Under the pieces are notes generated by a model. That model was not told where the DNA came from. It made no database searches and was given only the letters and a program-made list of their open reading frames with translations. 64,000 bases of DNA from Acidimicrobiia bacterium (GTDB taxonomy: Bacteria; Actinomycetota; Acidimicrobiia; Acidimicrobiales; AC-14). Both the position numbers and the translations under genes were made by a program. Position 1 is the stretch's first letter; each line of letters starts with the position of its first letter. Below are positions 24,556 through 35,654 of this stretch, piece after piece. The DNA lies in contig JAHFUP010000004.1 of the NCBI GenBank assembly GCA_023265025.1, positions 1 through 64,000 on the forward strand, given 5' to 3'.

Positions 24556-24605
24556 CGATCTGGCTGCAGTTGGCCGCGTATGCGCGGCCAACTGCAGCCA
24601 GATCG
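24556..24605. repeat. 50-bp intergenic palindrome with a perfect 23-bp stem
   Basis: Bases 24556-24578 (CGATCTGGCTGC.., ending GGCCGCG) are the exact reverse complement of 24583-24605, separated by TATG. It fills the pyrE-hrpB gap. No U-run follows. A bidirectional terminator, an RNA stem or a dispersed palindrome are all possible. Confidence 0.9.
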
Positions 24606-24618
24606 GTCGGGCGGCATC

Positions 24619-27087
24619 GTGACCGGCCTGCCGGTAGAGGAGTGCGTGCCGGCGCTGCGCGAGGCGCTGGCCGGCGCCGGCGCCGCGGTGCTGGTGGCGC
24701 CGCCGGGCGCGGGCAAGACCACCGTGGTGCCCCTGCGGCTGCTTAACGAGCCGTGGCTGGCCGGCGGGCGGATCGTGGTCCTGGAGCCCCGCCGGCTGGC
24801 GACCCGGGCCGCAGCCCGGCGGATGTCGGCGCTGCTCGGGGAGGAGGTCGGGGCGACCGTCGGCTACACGACCCGCGACGAGCGCAAGGTCAGCCGGGCC
24901 ACCCGGATCGAGGTGGTGACCGAGGGCGTCCTCACCCGACGCCTGCAGACCGACCCGTCCCTGCCGGGCGTCGGCCTCGTGGTGTTCGACGAGCTCCATG
25001 AGCGCAACCTCCACGCCGACCTGGCCCTGGCCCTCGTCCTCGATGCCCGGCCGGCGCTGCGGCCCGACCTGCGCCTGCTGGCCATGTCGGCCACCCTCGA
25101 AGCGGCCCGGGTGGCCGCGCTGCTGGGCGACGCGCCGGTGATCGAGAGCGAGGGCCGGGCCCACGAGGTGACCGTGCGCTGGGTGCCCCGCCGCCCGAAG
25201 GAGTGGCTCGACGTGGCCACCACCGCGGCCGTCCGCCGGGCCGTCGCCGAAGAGGCCGGCGACGTGCTGGTCTTCCTCGCGGGCGCGGCCGACATCCGGC
25301 GGGTCGAGGCCAACCTGCGCGGTGGCGCCCTGCCGCCCGACGTAGACGTGCGGCCGCTCTTCGGCGCCCTCTCCGCCGGCGAGCAGGACGCGGCGCTGGC
25401 CCCGTCGCCGCCGGGCCGCCGGCGGGTCGTGCTGGCCACCGACATCGCCGAGACCAGCCTCACGGTGGAGGGCGTCCGCGTGGTGGTCGACTCAGGCGAG
25501 TCTCGCACCCCCCGCTTCGACGCCCGAAGCGGCCTCACCAAGCTGCACACCGGCCCGATCTCCCGGGCCTCGGCCGAGCAACGGGCCGGGCGCGCCGGGC
25601 GCACCGGCCCCGGCGTCGCCTACCGCCTGTGGTCGAAGCTGGAGCACGCCGCCCGCCGGCCCTACCCGGACCCCGAGATCGCCAGTGTCGACCTGGCGGG
25701 ATTCGCCCTCGAGCTGGCCGTGTGGGGCGCCGCACCGGCGACCCTGCGCTTCCTCGATCCGCCGCCGGCCCGGGCCCTCGAGGAGGCGCAGGCGCTGCTC
25801 GCCATGCTGGGCGCCGTCGACGCCGCCGGCCGGCCCACGCCCCTCGGGCGCAGCATGGCGGGCCTGCCGCTCCATCCCCGCCTGGCCCGGATGGTCGTCG
25901 GCGCCGTCGACGGTGGCTTGGGGTGGACGGCCTGCGTGCTCGCCGCCATGCTCGAGGACCGCGACGTCCTGCGGGGCCGGCCCGACGACCTCCCGACCGA
26001 CGTGGCCGAGCGGGTGGCGCTCATCGCGGATGAGTCGCGGCGCCACCACCTCGCCGACGCCGGCGCCGTGCACGGCGCCCGCCGCCGGGCCGGCGAACTG
26101 GCCCGGCGGGCCGGCGTGACGCAGGGGCGTGTCGACACCGGCCGGTGCGGCGCCGTCCTCGGCCTCGCCTACCCCGACCGCCTGGCCCAGGCGCGGGGCG
26201 GCGCCCGCTTCCGGCTCCGAAACGGCGCCGGCGCCTGGGTCCCCGGCACCGACCCGCTCGCCGGCGAGCCGTTCCTCACCATCGCCGAGATCGACGCCGG
26301 CAAGGGCGACGGCCGCGTCCGCCTGGCCGCCGGCCTCGACCCAGCCGACATCGACGCGCGGGCCGGCGACGCCGAGGAATCGGTCTCCGTCACCTGGGAC
26401 GCCGCCCGCGACGACCTCCGGGCCAAGGTCGAGCGCCGGCTGGGCTCGATTGTCCTGTCGGCCACGGACGCGCCCGCCCCGCCGGGCGAGGTGACCACCC
26501 GCGCCCTCGTCGGCCGTGTCCGGGCCACCAGGTTGGCTGCGCTGCGGTGGACCGACAAGGCCCGGGCCCTCCAGCAGCGCGCCGCGTTCGCCCGCCGCAC
26601 CTTCGGCGACCCCTGGCCCGATGTGTCCGACGCCGCCCTGCTCGGCTCCCTGGACGAGTGGCTCGCCCCCCTGCTCCACCGTGCGACCGGTCGGGCCGAC
26701 ATCGAGGCGGTCGACATGACCGCCGCCCTCCGCTCCCGCCTCGGCCACGAGCTGGCCCGCCGGCTGGACCAGATCGCCCCGCCGGCCCTGCCCGTCGCCG
26801 GCGGGCGCAACGCCGCCCTCGACTACGGCGGCGCGCAGCCGGTGATGGCCGTCCGCGTCCAAGACCTCTTCGGCACCGCGACCCACCCTACCGTGGCCGA
26901 CGGGCGGGTGCCCGTCGTCCTCCACCTCCTGTCGCCGGCCGGTCGTCCGGTGCAGGTCACCGCTGACCTCCCCGGGTTCTGGGCCGGCACGTGGGCCGAC
27001 GTCCGCAAGGACATGGCCGGCCGCTACCCCAAGCACCCCTGGCCGGTCGACCCCCTCGCCGCCGCGCCGCCCGCCCGCCGGCGCTGA
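24619..27087 (+). CDS. hrpB: ATP-dependent helicase HrpB
   Basis: An 822-residue DEAH-type RNA/DNA helicase. GTG 24619 is preferred because an upstream in-frame start at 24580 would lie inside the palindrome loop. Motifs: Walker A PPGAGKTT (28-35), motif II as DELHER (LVVFDELHERNLHADLALAL), motif III MSATLEAARVAALLG, motif V ATDIAETSLTVEGV and motif VI QRAGRAGRTGPG. The long C-terminal part has the HrpB-specific region ending in YPKHPWPVDPLAA. HrpB proteins are widespread, but their substrate is not well defined. Confidence 0.95.
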   Translation: MTGLPVEECVPALREALAGAGAAVLVAPPGAGKTTVVPLRLLNEPWLAGGRIVVLEPRRLATRAAARRMSALLGEEVGATVGYTTRDERKVSRATRIEVVTEGVLTRRLQTDPSLPGVGLVVFDELHERNLHADLALALVLDARPALRPDLRLLAMSATLEAARVAALLGDAPVIESEGRAHEVTVRWVPRRPKEWLDVATTAAVRRAVAEEAGDVLVFLAGAADIRRVEANLRGGALPPDVDVRPLFGALSAGEQDAALAPSPPGRRRVVLATDIAETSLTVEGVRVVVDSGESRTPRFDARSGLTKLHTGPISRASAEQRAGRAGRTGPGVAYRLWSKLEHAARRPYPDPEIASVDLAGFALELAVWGAAPATLRFLDPPPARALEEAQALLAMLGAVDAAGRPTPLGRSMAGLPLHPRLARMVVGAVDGGLGWTACVLAAMLEDRDVLRGRPDDLPTDVAERVALIADESRRHHLADAGAVHGARRRAGELARRAGVTQGRVDTGRCGAVLGLAYPDRLAQARGGARFRLRNGAGAWVPGTDPLAGEPFLTIAEIDAGKGDGRVRLAAGLDPADIDARAGDAEESVSVTWDAARDDLRAKVERRLGSIVLSATDAPAPPGEVTTRALVGRVRATRLAALRWTDKARALQQRAAFARRTFGDPWPDVSDAALLGSLDEWLAPLLHRATGRADIEAVDMTAALRSRLGHELARRLDQIAPPALPVAGGRNAALDYGGAQPVMAVRVQDLFGTATHPTVADGRVPVVLHLLSPAGRPVQVTADLPGFWAGTWADVRKDMAGRYPKHPWPVDPLAAAPPARRR

Positions 27088-27107
27088 GGGGTGTGACACG
27101 CTCGGGC

Positions 27108-27995
27108 ATGCACGCCCAGCCCGGCATCTTCGCCCTCGGCACCGTCGAGCACTGCTACGTCGAGCTCGACCTGGTGCGGGCCGCCGCCGGTCGCGAGCTG
27201 GCCGTCGCCCTGGCGACCTTGAGCGGGCCGGAGACCACCGTCGCCGGCGTCAGCGTCGTCGTCGCCCTGCGCCCCGAGCTGTGGGCGTCAATCGCGCCGG
27301 ACCACGCGCCCGCCGGCGTCACGTCGTATCACGACATCGAGGGCGCCGGCCTCCGGATGCCGGCGACGCAACACGACGCCTTCCTCTGGATCGCCGGCGG
27401 CTCCCGGGACGCGGTGTTCGACAGCGCGCTGCGGGTCATCCGACAGCTCGAGGGCATCGCCGAGGTCGCCACTGAGGTGAACGGCTGGCTGTACCAGCAC
27501 GACCGGGACCTGACCGGCTTCATCGACGGCACCGAGAACCCGTCGATGATCGAGGCTCCGGGCGTCGCCGCCGTCCCCGACGGGCCGGGCGCCGGCGCCA
27601 GCATCGTCCTGGTGCAGCAGTGGCGGCACCTTCCGACGTTCACCCGGCTCACCGACACCGAGCAGGAGCGGGTGATCGGCCGCACCAAGCCCGACAGCAT
27701 CGAGCTGGAGGGCGACGCCATGCCGGCAGACTCCCACGTCTCCCGCACGGTCGTCGAGGAGGACGGCAAGGAGCTGAAGATCTACCGGCGCAACACCGCC
27801 TACGGCGGCCCCACGCAACACGGCACCATGTTCGTCGCCTTCTGTGGCGAGCAACGGCCGTTCGACCTGATGCTGCGCAAGATGGCCGGCGCCGGCGACG
27901 GGATCCGTGACGCCCTCACCCGCCACACCGAGGCCCTCACCGGCGCCTACTACGTCGCCCCGTCTTTGCCGGCGCTCGCCGAGCTCTTGCGGTAG
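27108..27995 (+). CDS. Dyp-type peroxidase
   Basis: A 295-residue dye-decolorising heme peroxidase. It carries the family signature GFIDGTENP with the catalytic aspartate at residue 140, and the proximal heme-ligand histidine in DSHVSR (His210). The C-terminal block RRNTAYGGPTQHGTMFVAFC is also family-specific. There is no Tat signal, so it is a cytoplasmic, class B-like enzyme that may be packaged in an encapsulin in some species, but no encapsulin gene is present here. Confidence 0.93.
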   Translation: MHAQPGIFALGTVEHCYVELDLVRAAAGRELAVALATLSGPETTVAGVSVVVALRPELWASIAPDHAPAGVTSYHDIEGAGLRMPATQHDAFLWIAGGSRDAVFDSALRVIRQLEGIAEVATEVNGWLYQHDRDLTGFIDGTENPSMIEAPGVAAVPDGPGAGASIVLVQQWRHLPTFTRLTDTEQERVIGRTKPDSIELEGDAMPADSHVSRTVVEEDGKELKIYRRNTAYGGPTQHGTMFVAFCGEQRPFDLMLRKMAGAGDGIRDALTRHTEALTGAYYVAPSLPALAELLR

Positions 27996-28024
27996 AGGTC
28001 GCGGCGGTATCGTCTCCGGACACC

Positions 28025-28912
28025 ATGGACACCAACGCGAGGCGACCTGCACGGCGCCGGGCCGGCGTCACCGCCATCGCCGCCATGCTGCTGCTCACTG
28101 CGTGCGGGGGCGGTTCGGGCCGCGGCGATGTCGATCCCCTCGCCGTCGACACCACCGCCCCCAAGCTCGACACGGCCTGCCCGGCCGAGGGCCACGTCGA
28201 CACCCTCGGCGTACGGGGCCTCACGCCGACCGAGATCGCCAACCTGCCGCTGACCTACACGTTCCTGAACGTGGGCGCCGACAAGTGCACGCCGGCCCGC
28301 TTCAACCCGTGCGAGCCCGTCCACTACATCCAGAACGGCGCCGCGGCGCCGGCCTTCGTCGTGGAGAACACGCGGGAGGCGTTCAAGCGGCTGGGCCAGG
28401 TCACGGGCATCGAGTTCATCGACGACGGCCTGACCGACGAGAACACCCGGCGGGGGCCGTACGTGCCCGAGCGCTACCCCGGCCGGTGGGCGCCGATCCT
28501 CATCGTGTGGGAGCAGTTCCCGGCCGCGCAGACCTCGGGCGCGTCACAGATCCTCGGCAACACCGTCCCGACGCGTGTCCAGGAGATCACCGTGACGGCC
28601 CGCCTGCGCTTCAACGTCGACTCCTACAACAACGAGGACACCAAGGCGCCCATCGAGGACGGGTTCGGCCCGCCCGCGGGCAGCGGCACCGGCCCGATCG
28701 GCCGCAACAACATCACGTGGGGCCGGATCATCCTCCACGAGCTGGCCCACGTGGTGGGGCTGGGCCACACGCGGGAGGAGGGCTCGCTCATGTACCCCGA
28801 CGCGGCCCAGCAGACCATCCGCCCCACCGGGTTCTCGAAGTCCGACCTCACCGGCCTGCGCTACCTGGGCAAGGACGCCGGCTGCGTCCCCAACCCGCCG
28901 AAGCCCAGCTGA
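28025..28912 (+). CDS. Matrixin-like zinc metalloprotease lipoprotein
   Basis: A 295-residue protein with a lipoprotein signal peptide: a basic N-terminus, AIAAMLLLTAC with the lipidated Cys at 27, then a glycine-rich tether. Near the C-terminus lies the extended zinc site HELAHVVGLGH (238-248), the HExxHxxGxxH motif of metzincins, followed by the Met-turn SLMYPD. This is typical of matrixin-like peptidases. It should be anchored at the outer face of the membrane. Substrate unknown. It precedes the CO dehydrogenase genes but has no obvious tie to them. Confidence 0.88.
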   Translation: MDTNARRPARRRAGVTAIAAMLLLTACGGGSGRGDVDPLAVDTTAPKLDTACPAEGHVDTLGVRGLTPTEIANLPLTYTFLNVGADKCTPARFNPCEPVHYIQNGAAAPAFVVENTREAFKRLGQVTGIEFIDDGLTDENTRRGPYVPERYPGRWAPILIVWEQFPAAQTSGASQILGNTVPTRVQEITVTARLRFNVDSYNNEDTKAPIEDGFGPPAGSGTGPIGRNNITWGRIILHELAHVVGLGHTREEGSLMYPDAAQQTIRPTGFSKSDLTGLRYLGKDAGCVPNPPKPS

Positions 28913-28932
28913 GTCAGGCCTACCATGGCCCG

Positions 28933-29808
28933 GTGAGCCGCCCCAGCTCCCCCGTCGAGCTGGCTGCGGCGCTGAGCGGGCAGGCCTACTTGGCCGACCG
29001 CGGCCTCAGCACCGCCATGTTCCTGGCCCTCTCGCTGCAGCGCCCGCTGCTGCTGGAGGGCGAGGCCGGCGTGGGCAAGACGGAGGCGGCCAAGGCGTTG
29101 GCGGCCGCCTTCGGCGTCGATCTGATCCGGCTGCAGTGCTACGAGGGCATCGACGCCGGCCAGGCGCTGTACGAGTGGGACTACGCCCGCCAGCTCCTCC
29201 ACATCCGGGCGCTGTCCGAGCGGGCCGCGGCCGACGACCGCGCCGTCGAGGAGCTGTTCGGCCCGCAGTTCCTCGTCGAGCGCCCCCTGCTCAAGGCGCT
29301 GCGGGCCGGCGACCACGCCGTCCTGCTGATCGACGAGATCGACCGGGCCGACGACGAGTTCGAGGCCTTCCTGCTGGAGGTGCTCTCCGACTTCCAGGTC
29401 ACCGTCCCCGAGATCGGCACCATCAAGGCCGACGTCCCGCCGGCGGTGGTCGTCACGTCGAACCGCACCCGGGAGCTGCACGACGCCCTCAAGCGCCGCT
29501 GTCTCTACCACTGGATCGACTACCCCACGCCGGAGCGGGAGATCGAGATCGTGCGCCTGCGGGCGCCGGAGGTGGACGGGCAGCTGGCGGCCAAGGTCGC
29601 CGCCGCGGTGGGTCGGCTGCGCGGCCTCGACATGGCCAAGCCCCCGGGCGTGGCCGAGACGATCGACTGGGCCCACGCCCTCAACGCGCTGGGGGCCACG
29701 GCGCTGGACGAGACCACCGCAACCGACACCCTCGGCGCCGTCGTCAAGGACCACGACGACATGGCCCTCGTCATGGAGCACCTGGCCGAGGTGGTCGGCA
29801 ACGCCTGA
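28933..29808 (+). CDS. coxD: MoxR-family AAA ATPase, CoxD-like
   Basis: GTG 28933 opens a 291-residue AAA ATPase: Walker A GEAGVGKT (43-50), Walker B LLIDEID (131-137), sensor segment AVVVTSNRTRELHDALKRR. It belongs to the MoxR group, whose CoxD members work with a VWA protein to mature the Mo-Cu active site of CO dehydrogenase. Here the VWA gene follows within four bases and coxMSL follow after that, which supports the CoxD assignment. The gene symbol rests on this context. Confidence 0.85.
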   Translation: MSRPSSPVELAAALSGQAYLADRGLSTAMFLALSLQRPLLLEGEAGVGKTEAAKALAAAFGVDLIRLQCYEGIDAGQALYEWDYARQLLHIRALSERAAADDRAVEELFGPQFLVERPLLKALRAGDHAVLLIDEIDRADDEFEAFLLEVLSDFQVTVPEIGTIKADVPPAVVVTSNRTRELHDALKRRCLYHWIDYPTPEREIEIVRLRAPEVDGQLAAKVAAAVGRLRGLDMAKPPGVAETIDWAHALNALGATALDETTATDTLGAVVKDHDDMALVMEHLAEVVGNA

Positions 29809-29812
29809 TGTC

Positions 29813-30934
29813 GTGCCGGCCGCGGCGGATCTGCTCCCGGCGCTCGTCGGGCTGGGCCACGAGTTGCGGGTCGACGGGCTGGCGGTCGGCACCGGCCAGC
29901 TGATCGCCTTCTCCCGGGCCGTCGGCCTGCTCGACCCGTCCGACAGCGACGACGTGTACTGGGCGGCCCGGGCCTCACTCGTCTCCCGCCACGAGGACCT
30001 GGATGCCTTCGAGCGGGCATTTCGCCGGTGGGCCGGCCGGGCCGGCGGGATCGCCATGAAGGTCACCGGCGAGCTGCCGAGGCTGCCGATGACCGCGCCG
30101 CGGGAGCCCGCCGGCGCCGTCCGCCGGCGGCTAGAGCCGGCGGTCGACGCCGACCGGGGCCAGGTCGCCTCCAGCGCCGACGTGCTCCGGCACAAGCGCT
30201 TCGTCGACTGCACCCCCGGTGAGCTGGCCGCCCTGGCCGAGCTCATGGCCCGGCTCCGGCTACGGGTCCCCGACCGCCGGGTGCGCCGCACCGCGCCGTC
30301 GTCCAAGGGCCGCTACCCCGACCTGCGGCGCACCGTCCGCCGGGCGATGCGGAGCCAGGGCGAGGTGCTCGACCAGTCGTGGCGGGCCCGCCTGAGGAGA
30401 CCCCGCCGCGTCGTCCTCCTCCTCGACGTCTCCGGCTCGATGGCCGGCTACTCCCGTGCCCTCCTGCAGTTCGCCCACACGGCCGCCCGCCACGGACGCG
30501 TCCCGACCGAGGTGTTCTGCTTCGGGACGCGCCTGACCCGGGTGACCGTCGCCCTCCGCCACCGGCGGCCGGACGAGGCCCTGGCCCGAGCGGCCGAGAC
30601 GGTCGTCGACTGGGAGGGAGGCACCCGGATCGGTGATTCGATCAGGACGTTCGTCCGGGAATGGGGCCGGCGGGGCATGGCCCGGGGCGCGGTCGTCGTC
30701 GTCTGCTCCGACGGCCTGGAGCGCGGCGAACCCGCGGCACTGGCCGCCGAGATGGCCAAGCTCGCCCGCCTGGCCCACCGCATTGTGTGGGTCAACCCGC
30801 TCAAGGGCGACCCCCGCTACCTCCCCCTCGCCGGGGGGATGAGTGCGGCGCTGCCGTTCGTCGACATCTTCCTGGCGGGCCATGATCTGGCCAGCCTGGA
30901 GGCGCTGGCCGCGCTGCTTCCCGAGCTCATATGA
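29813..30934 (+). CDS. coxE: VWA-domain protein, CoxE-like
   Basis: GTG 29813 gives 373 residues. The C-terminal half is a von Willebrand A domain with an intact MIDAS motif DVSGS (205-209: RRVVLLLDVSGSM), then WEGGTRIGDS and VVVVCSDGLERGE. The first half is helical with basic and acidic patches typical of CoxE. MoxR-VWA pairs act as chaperone complexes for cofactor insertion. In CO dehydrogenase loci, CoxE with CoxD is required for maturation of the bimetallic cluster. Confidence 0.87.
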   Translation: MPAAADLLPALVGLGHELRVDGLAVGTGQLIAFSRAVGLLDPSDSDDVYWAARASLVSRHEDLDAFERAFRRWAGRAGGIAMKVTGELPRLPMTAPREPAGAVRRRLEPAVDADRGQVASSADVLRHKRFVDCTPGELAALAELMARLRLRVPDRRVRRTAPSSKGRYPDLRRTVRRAMRSQGEVLDQSWRARLRRPRRVVLLLDVSGSMAGYSRALLQFAHTAARHGRVPTEVFCFGTRLTRVTVALRHRRPDEALARAAETVVDWEGGTRIGDSIRTFVREWGRRGMARGAVVVVCSDGLERGEPAALAAEMAKLARLAHRIVWVNPLKGDPRYLPLAGGMSAALPFVDIFLAGHDLASLEALAALLPELI

Positions 30935-30947
30935 CGCGAACGGTCGA

Positions 30948-30976
30948 TTGACCCTTTGTCGAATCAAGCTTATGTT
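30948..30976 (+). promoter_or_regulatory. Sigma70-type promoter of coxMSL
   Basis: TTGACC (30948-30953) and TATGTT (30971-30976) are separated by 17 bases, the optimum spacing. Transcription should begin near 30983, giving a leader of about 20 bases before coxM. The 70-base gap between coxE and coxM is one of the less GC-rich stretches of the region. Confidence 0.65.
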
Positions 30977-30992
30977 GACCCAAGGTTGGTTC

Positions 30993-31000
30993 AAGGAGGT
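30993..31000 (+). promoter_or_regulatory. Strong ribosome binding site of coxM
   Basis: AAGGAGGT ends four bases before ATG 31005. It is unusually strong for this window, where most starts lack a clear site, and it fixes the coxM start. Confidence 0.85.
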
Positions 31001-31004
31001 GGCG

Positions 31005-31871
31005 ATGTTTCCGTCACAGTTCACCTACCACGCTCCTGCGACCCTGGGCGAAGCCCTGGCCCTGCTGGCCGAGCACGGTGACGACGCCAAGGTCCTCGCC
31101 GGCGGGCAAAGCCTCATCCCGCTGATGAAGCTGCGCTTCGCGGCGCCGCCGATCATCGTCGACATCAACCGCATCCCGGGCCTCGACACGATCGCCGAGG
31201 AGGGCGGCTCGCTGCGGGTGGGCGCCCTGGTCCGCAACCGGGCCATCGAGCGCTCGGACGTGATCACCTCCCGCTACCCGACCATGGCCGCGGCGGCGCC
31301 GATGATCTCCGACCCCGTCGTCCGCAACCAGGGCACGTTCGTCGGCTCGCTCTGCCATGCCGACCCCCAGGGCGACTGGGGTTCGGTCATGCTCGCCCTC
31401 GACGGGTCGGTCGTCGCCCGCAGCGTGGCCGGTGAGCGGGTCATCCCGATCGGCGAGTTCCTGGACGGGCCCTTCACGTCGACCCTGCGGGCCGACGAGC
31501 TGGCGGTCGAGGCCCGGGTGCCCGACCCGGGCTCGGAGTTCGCCGGCACGTACCTGAAGTTGGAGCGAAAGGTCGGCGACTTCGCCACCGTGGGCGTCGC
31601 CGTCTTCCTGGCCACCAGCGGGGGCACGGTGACCAAGGCGGGCATCGGGCTCACCGGCGTCGGCGCCACCAACATCAAGGCGACCGCCGCCGAGCAGGCG
31701 CTCGTGGGCGGCACCGTCTCGGACGCGTTGATCGAGGAGGCGGCCCGCCTGGCGGCCGAGGCCGCCGATCCCCGCACGGACATCCGCGGCAGCGCGGACT
31801 ACAAGCGAGACGTCGTGCGCGTCTACGTCGCCCGCGGCCTCCGCGCCGCCGCCGCCACTCCGGTGGCCTGA
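31005..31871 (+). CDS. coxM: Aerobic CO dehydrogenase, FAD subunit (medium)
   Basis: A 288-residue flavoprotein of the molybdenum hydroxylase family. FAD-binding motifs are AGGQS (32-36) with SLIPLMKLR behind it, and NQGTFVGSLCHADPQGD around 108-123, which corresponds to the TIGG-type motif. The strong Shine-Dalgarno site before ATG 31005 sets the start. CoxM passes electrons from the CoxS iron-sulfur clusters through FAD to the respiratory quinone pool. It is followed ten bases later by coxS. Confidence 0.94.
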   Translation: MFPSQFTYHAPATLGEALALLAEHGDDAKVLAGGQSLIPLMKLRFAAPPIIVDINRIPGLDTIAEEGGSLRVGALVRNRAIERSDVITSRYPTMAAAAPMISDPVVRNQGTFVGSLCHADPQGDWGSVMLALDGSVVARSVAGERVIPIGEFLDGPFTSTLRADELAVEARVPDPGSEFAGTYLKLERKVGDFATVGVAVFLATSGGTVTKAGIGLTGVGATNIKATAAEQALVGGTVSDALIEEAARLAAEAADPRTDIRGSADYKRDVVRVYVARGLRAAAATPVA

Positions 31872-31881
31872 AGGGAGCCGC

Positions 31882-32351
31882 ATGAACATCACCGTCACCG
31901 TGAACGGCTCGGCCCGCACGTCCGAGGTCGAGCCCCGCATGCTCCTCGTCCACTACATCCGAGAGGTCCTCGGGTTGCGGGGCGCCCACGTCGGCTGCGA
32001 CACGACCAGCTGCGGTGTGTGCACCGTGCTCCTCGACGGGCTGCCCGTGAAGTCGTGCACGATGTTCGCGGTGCAGGCCGACGGCCGGAGCATCATGACC
32101 GTCGAGGGCATGGCGACGAACGGCCAGCTCCACCCGGTGCAGGCCGCCTTCCACTCCGAGCACGGATTGCAGTGCGGGTTCTGCACGCCGGGGATGATGC
32201 TGGTCGCCAAGGCCTTCCTGGAGGAGAACCCGGCGCCCTCCGAGGAGGAGATCCGCTGGGCAATCTCCGGGAACCTGTGTCGGTGCACGGGCTACCAGAA
32301 CATCGTGAAGGCCGTACAGGCCGCGGCCCGGAACATGAGTGAGGTGTCGAA

Positions 32352-32355
<4 letters not shown>
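31882..32355 (+). CDS. coxS: Aerobic CO dehydrogenase, 2x[2Fe-2S] subunit (small)
   Basis: A 157-residue ferredoxin-like subunit. Cluster I ligands: Cys39, Cys44, Cys47 and Cys59 (GCDTTSCGVCTVL). Cluster II ligands: Cys98, Cys101, Cys133 and Cys135 (QCGFCTPGMM and NLCRCTGYQNI). These are the two standard [2Fe-2S] sites that link the molybdenum centre in CoxL to the FAD in CoxM. Its stop overlaps the coxL start by four bases (GTGA). Confidence 0.96.
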
Positions 32356-34721
<2,366 letters not shown>

Positions 34722-34748
34722 GGCGCCGGCCGGTCGTACCGTGGTCTC

Positions 34749-35654
34749 ATGGGACTAGACCTCGCGGCCGAGGAGGCGTTGCTCGTCGGTCGCCGTGAGC
34801 CCTACGCCCGGGTCACCGTGGTGTGGTCGCGGAGCCCCGTGTCGGCCCGCGCCGGCGACGCCGCACTGGTGACCGTCGACGGCCGGCTGCGGGGATGGGT
34901 CGGCGGGTCGTGCGCCGAGCCGGTGGTCGTCGCCCAGGCCATGAAGGCGCTGGCCGAGGGCACGCCGCGGCTGGTTCACCTGGCGCCGGCCGGGGAGCCT
35001 CCACCCGAGCGCGAGGGCCTGGTGATCGCGCCGGTCACCTGCGCCAGCGAGGGCTCGCTGGAGGTGTTCGTCGACCCGCGGCTGCCGGCGCCGCACCTGG
35101 TCGCCGTGGGGCGCTCACCCCTGGTGGAGGCGTTGTCGACCATGGCCGGCGCGGTCGGGTTCGACGTGACCGTGTACGAGCGGGAGGGCGGCGAGGTGGA
35201 TCTCGCCAAGGCCGGCGCCGGCCCCGACTCGTTCGTCGTGGTGGCGACCATGGGCCGCTATGACGAGGACGCCATCAAAGCCGCCCTTGCCACCGACGCC
35301 CGGTACATCGCCCTGGTCGCCTCCGAGCGGCGGGCCACCGCGGTCCTGGCCACGGTGGCGAAGGAGCACCGCACCCGGGTGCACGCGCCCGCCGGCCTGG
35401 ACCTCGGCGACCTCCCGCACGTCGAGATCGGCGTCGCCATCCTGGCCCAGATCGTGGCCGAGAAGGCGCGGGCCAGGCAGGTGTTCCTCACGGCGGCGCC
35501 GGCGCCGGCCACCGCCGTCGATCCCGTCTGCGGCATGACCGTCGACCCCGCCACCGCCGCCGACCGCTTCGAGCACGAAGGCGCCACCTACTGGTTCTGC
35601 GCCAGCGGCTGCCGCCGGCGCTTCGAGTCCGACCCTTCGGCGTACATCTCATGA
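34749..35654 (+). CDS. XdhC/CoxF-type maturation protein fused to a YHS domain
   Basis: A 301-residue protein. The first 250 residues contain the XdhC_CoxI domain (VVWSRSPVSARAGDAALVTV, GWVGGSCAEPVV) and a C-terminal Rossmann-type XdhC domain (FVVVATMGRYDEDAIKAAL). XdhC-family proteins bind and protect molybdenum cofactor before insertion. The last 45 residues (257-301) are a YHS domain, VDPVCGMTVDP ending in WFCASGCRRRF, a metal-binding module with three Cys residues. A YHS fusion is unusual and might handle copper for the Mo-Cu site. ATG 34749 has no good ribosome site, and the stop overlaps the next gene (ATGA). Confidence 0.88.
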   Translation: MGLDLAAEEALLVGRREPYARVTVVWSRSPVSARAGDAALVTVDGRLRGWVGGSCAEPVVVAQAMKALAEGTPRLVHLAPAGEPPPEREGLVIAPVTCASEGSLEVFVDPRLPAPHLVAVGRSPLVEALSTMAGAVGFDVTVYEREGGEVDLAKAGAGPDSFVVVATMGRYDEDAIKAALATDARYIALVASERRATAVLATVAKEHRTRVHAPAGLDLGDLPHVEIGVAILAQIVAEKARARQVFLTAAPAPATAVDPVCGMTVDPATAADRFEHEGATYWFCASGCRRRFESDPSAYIS

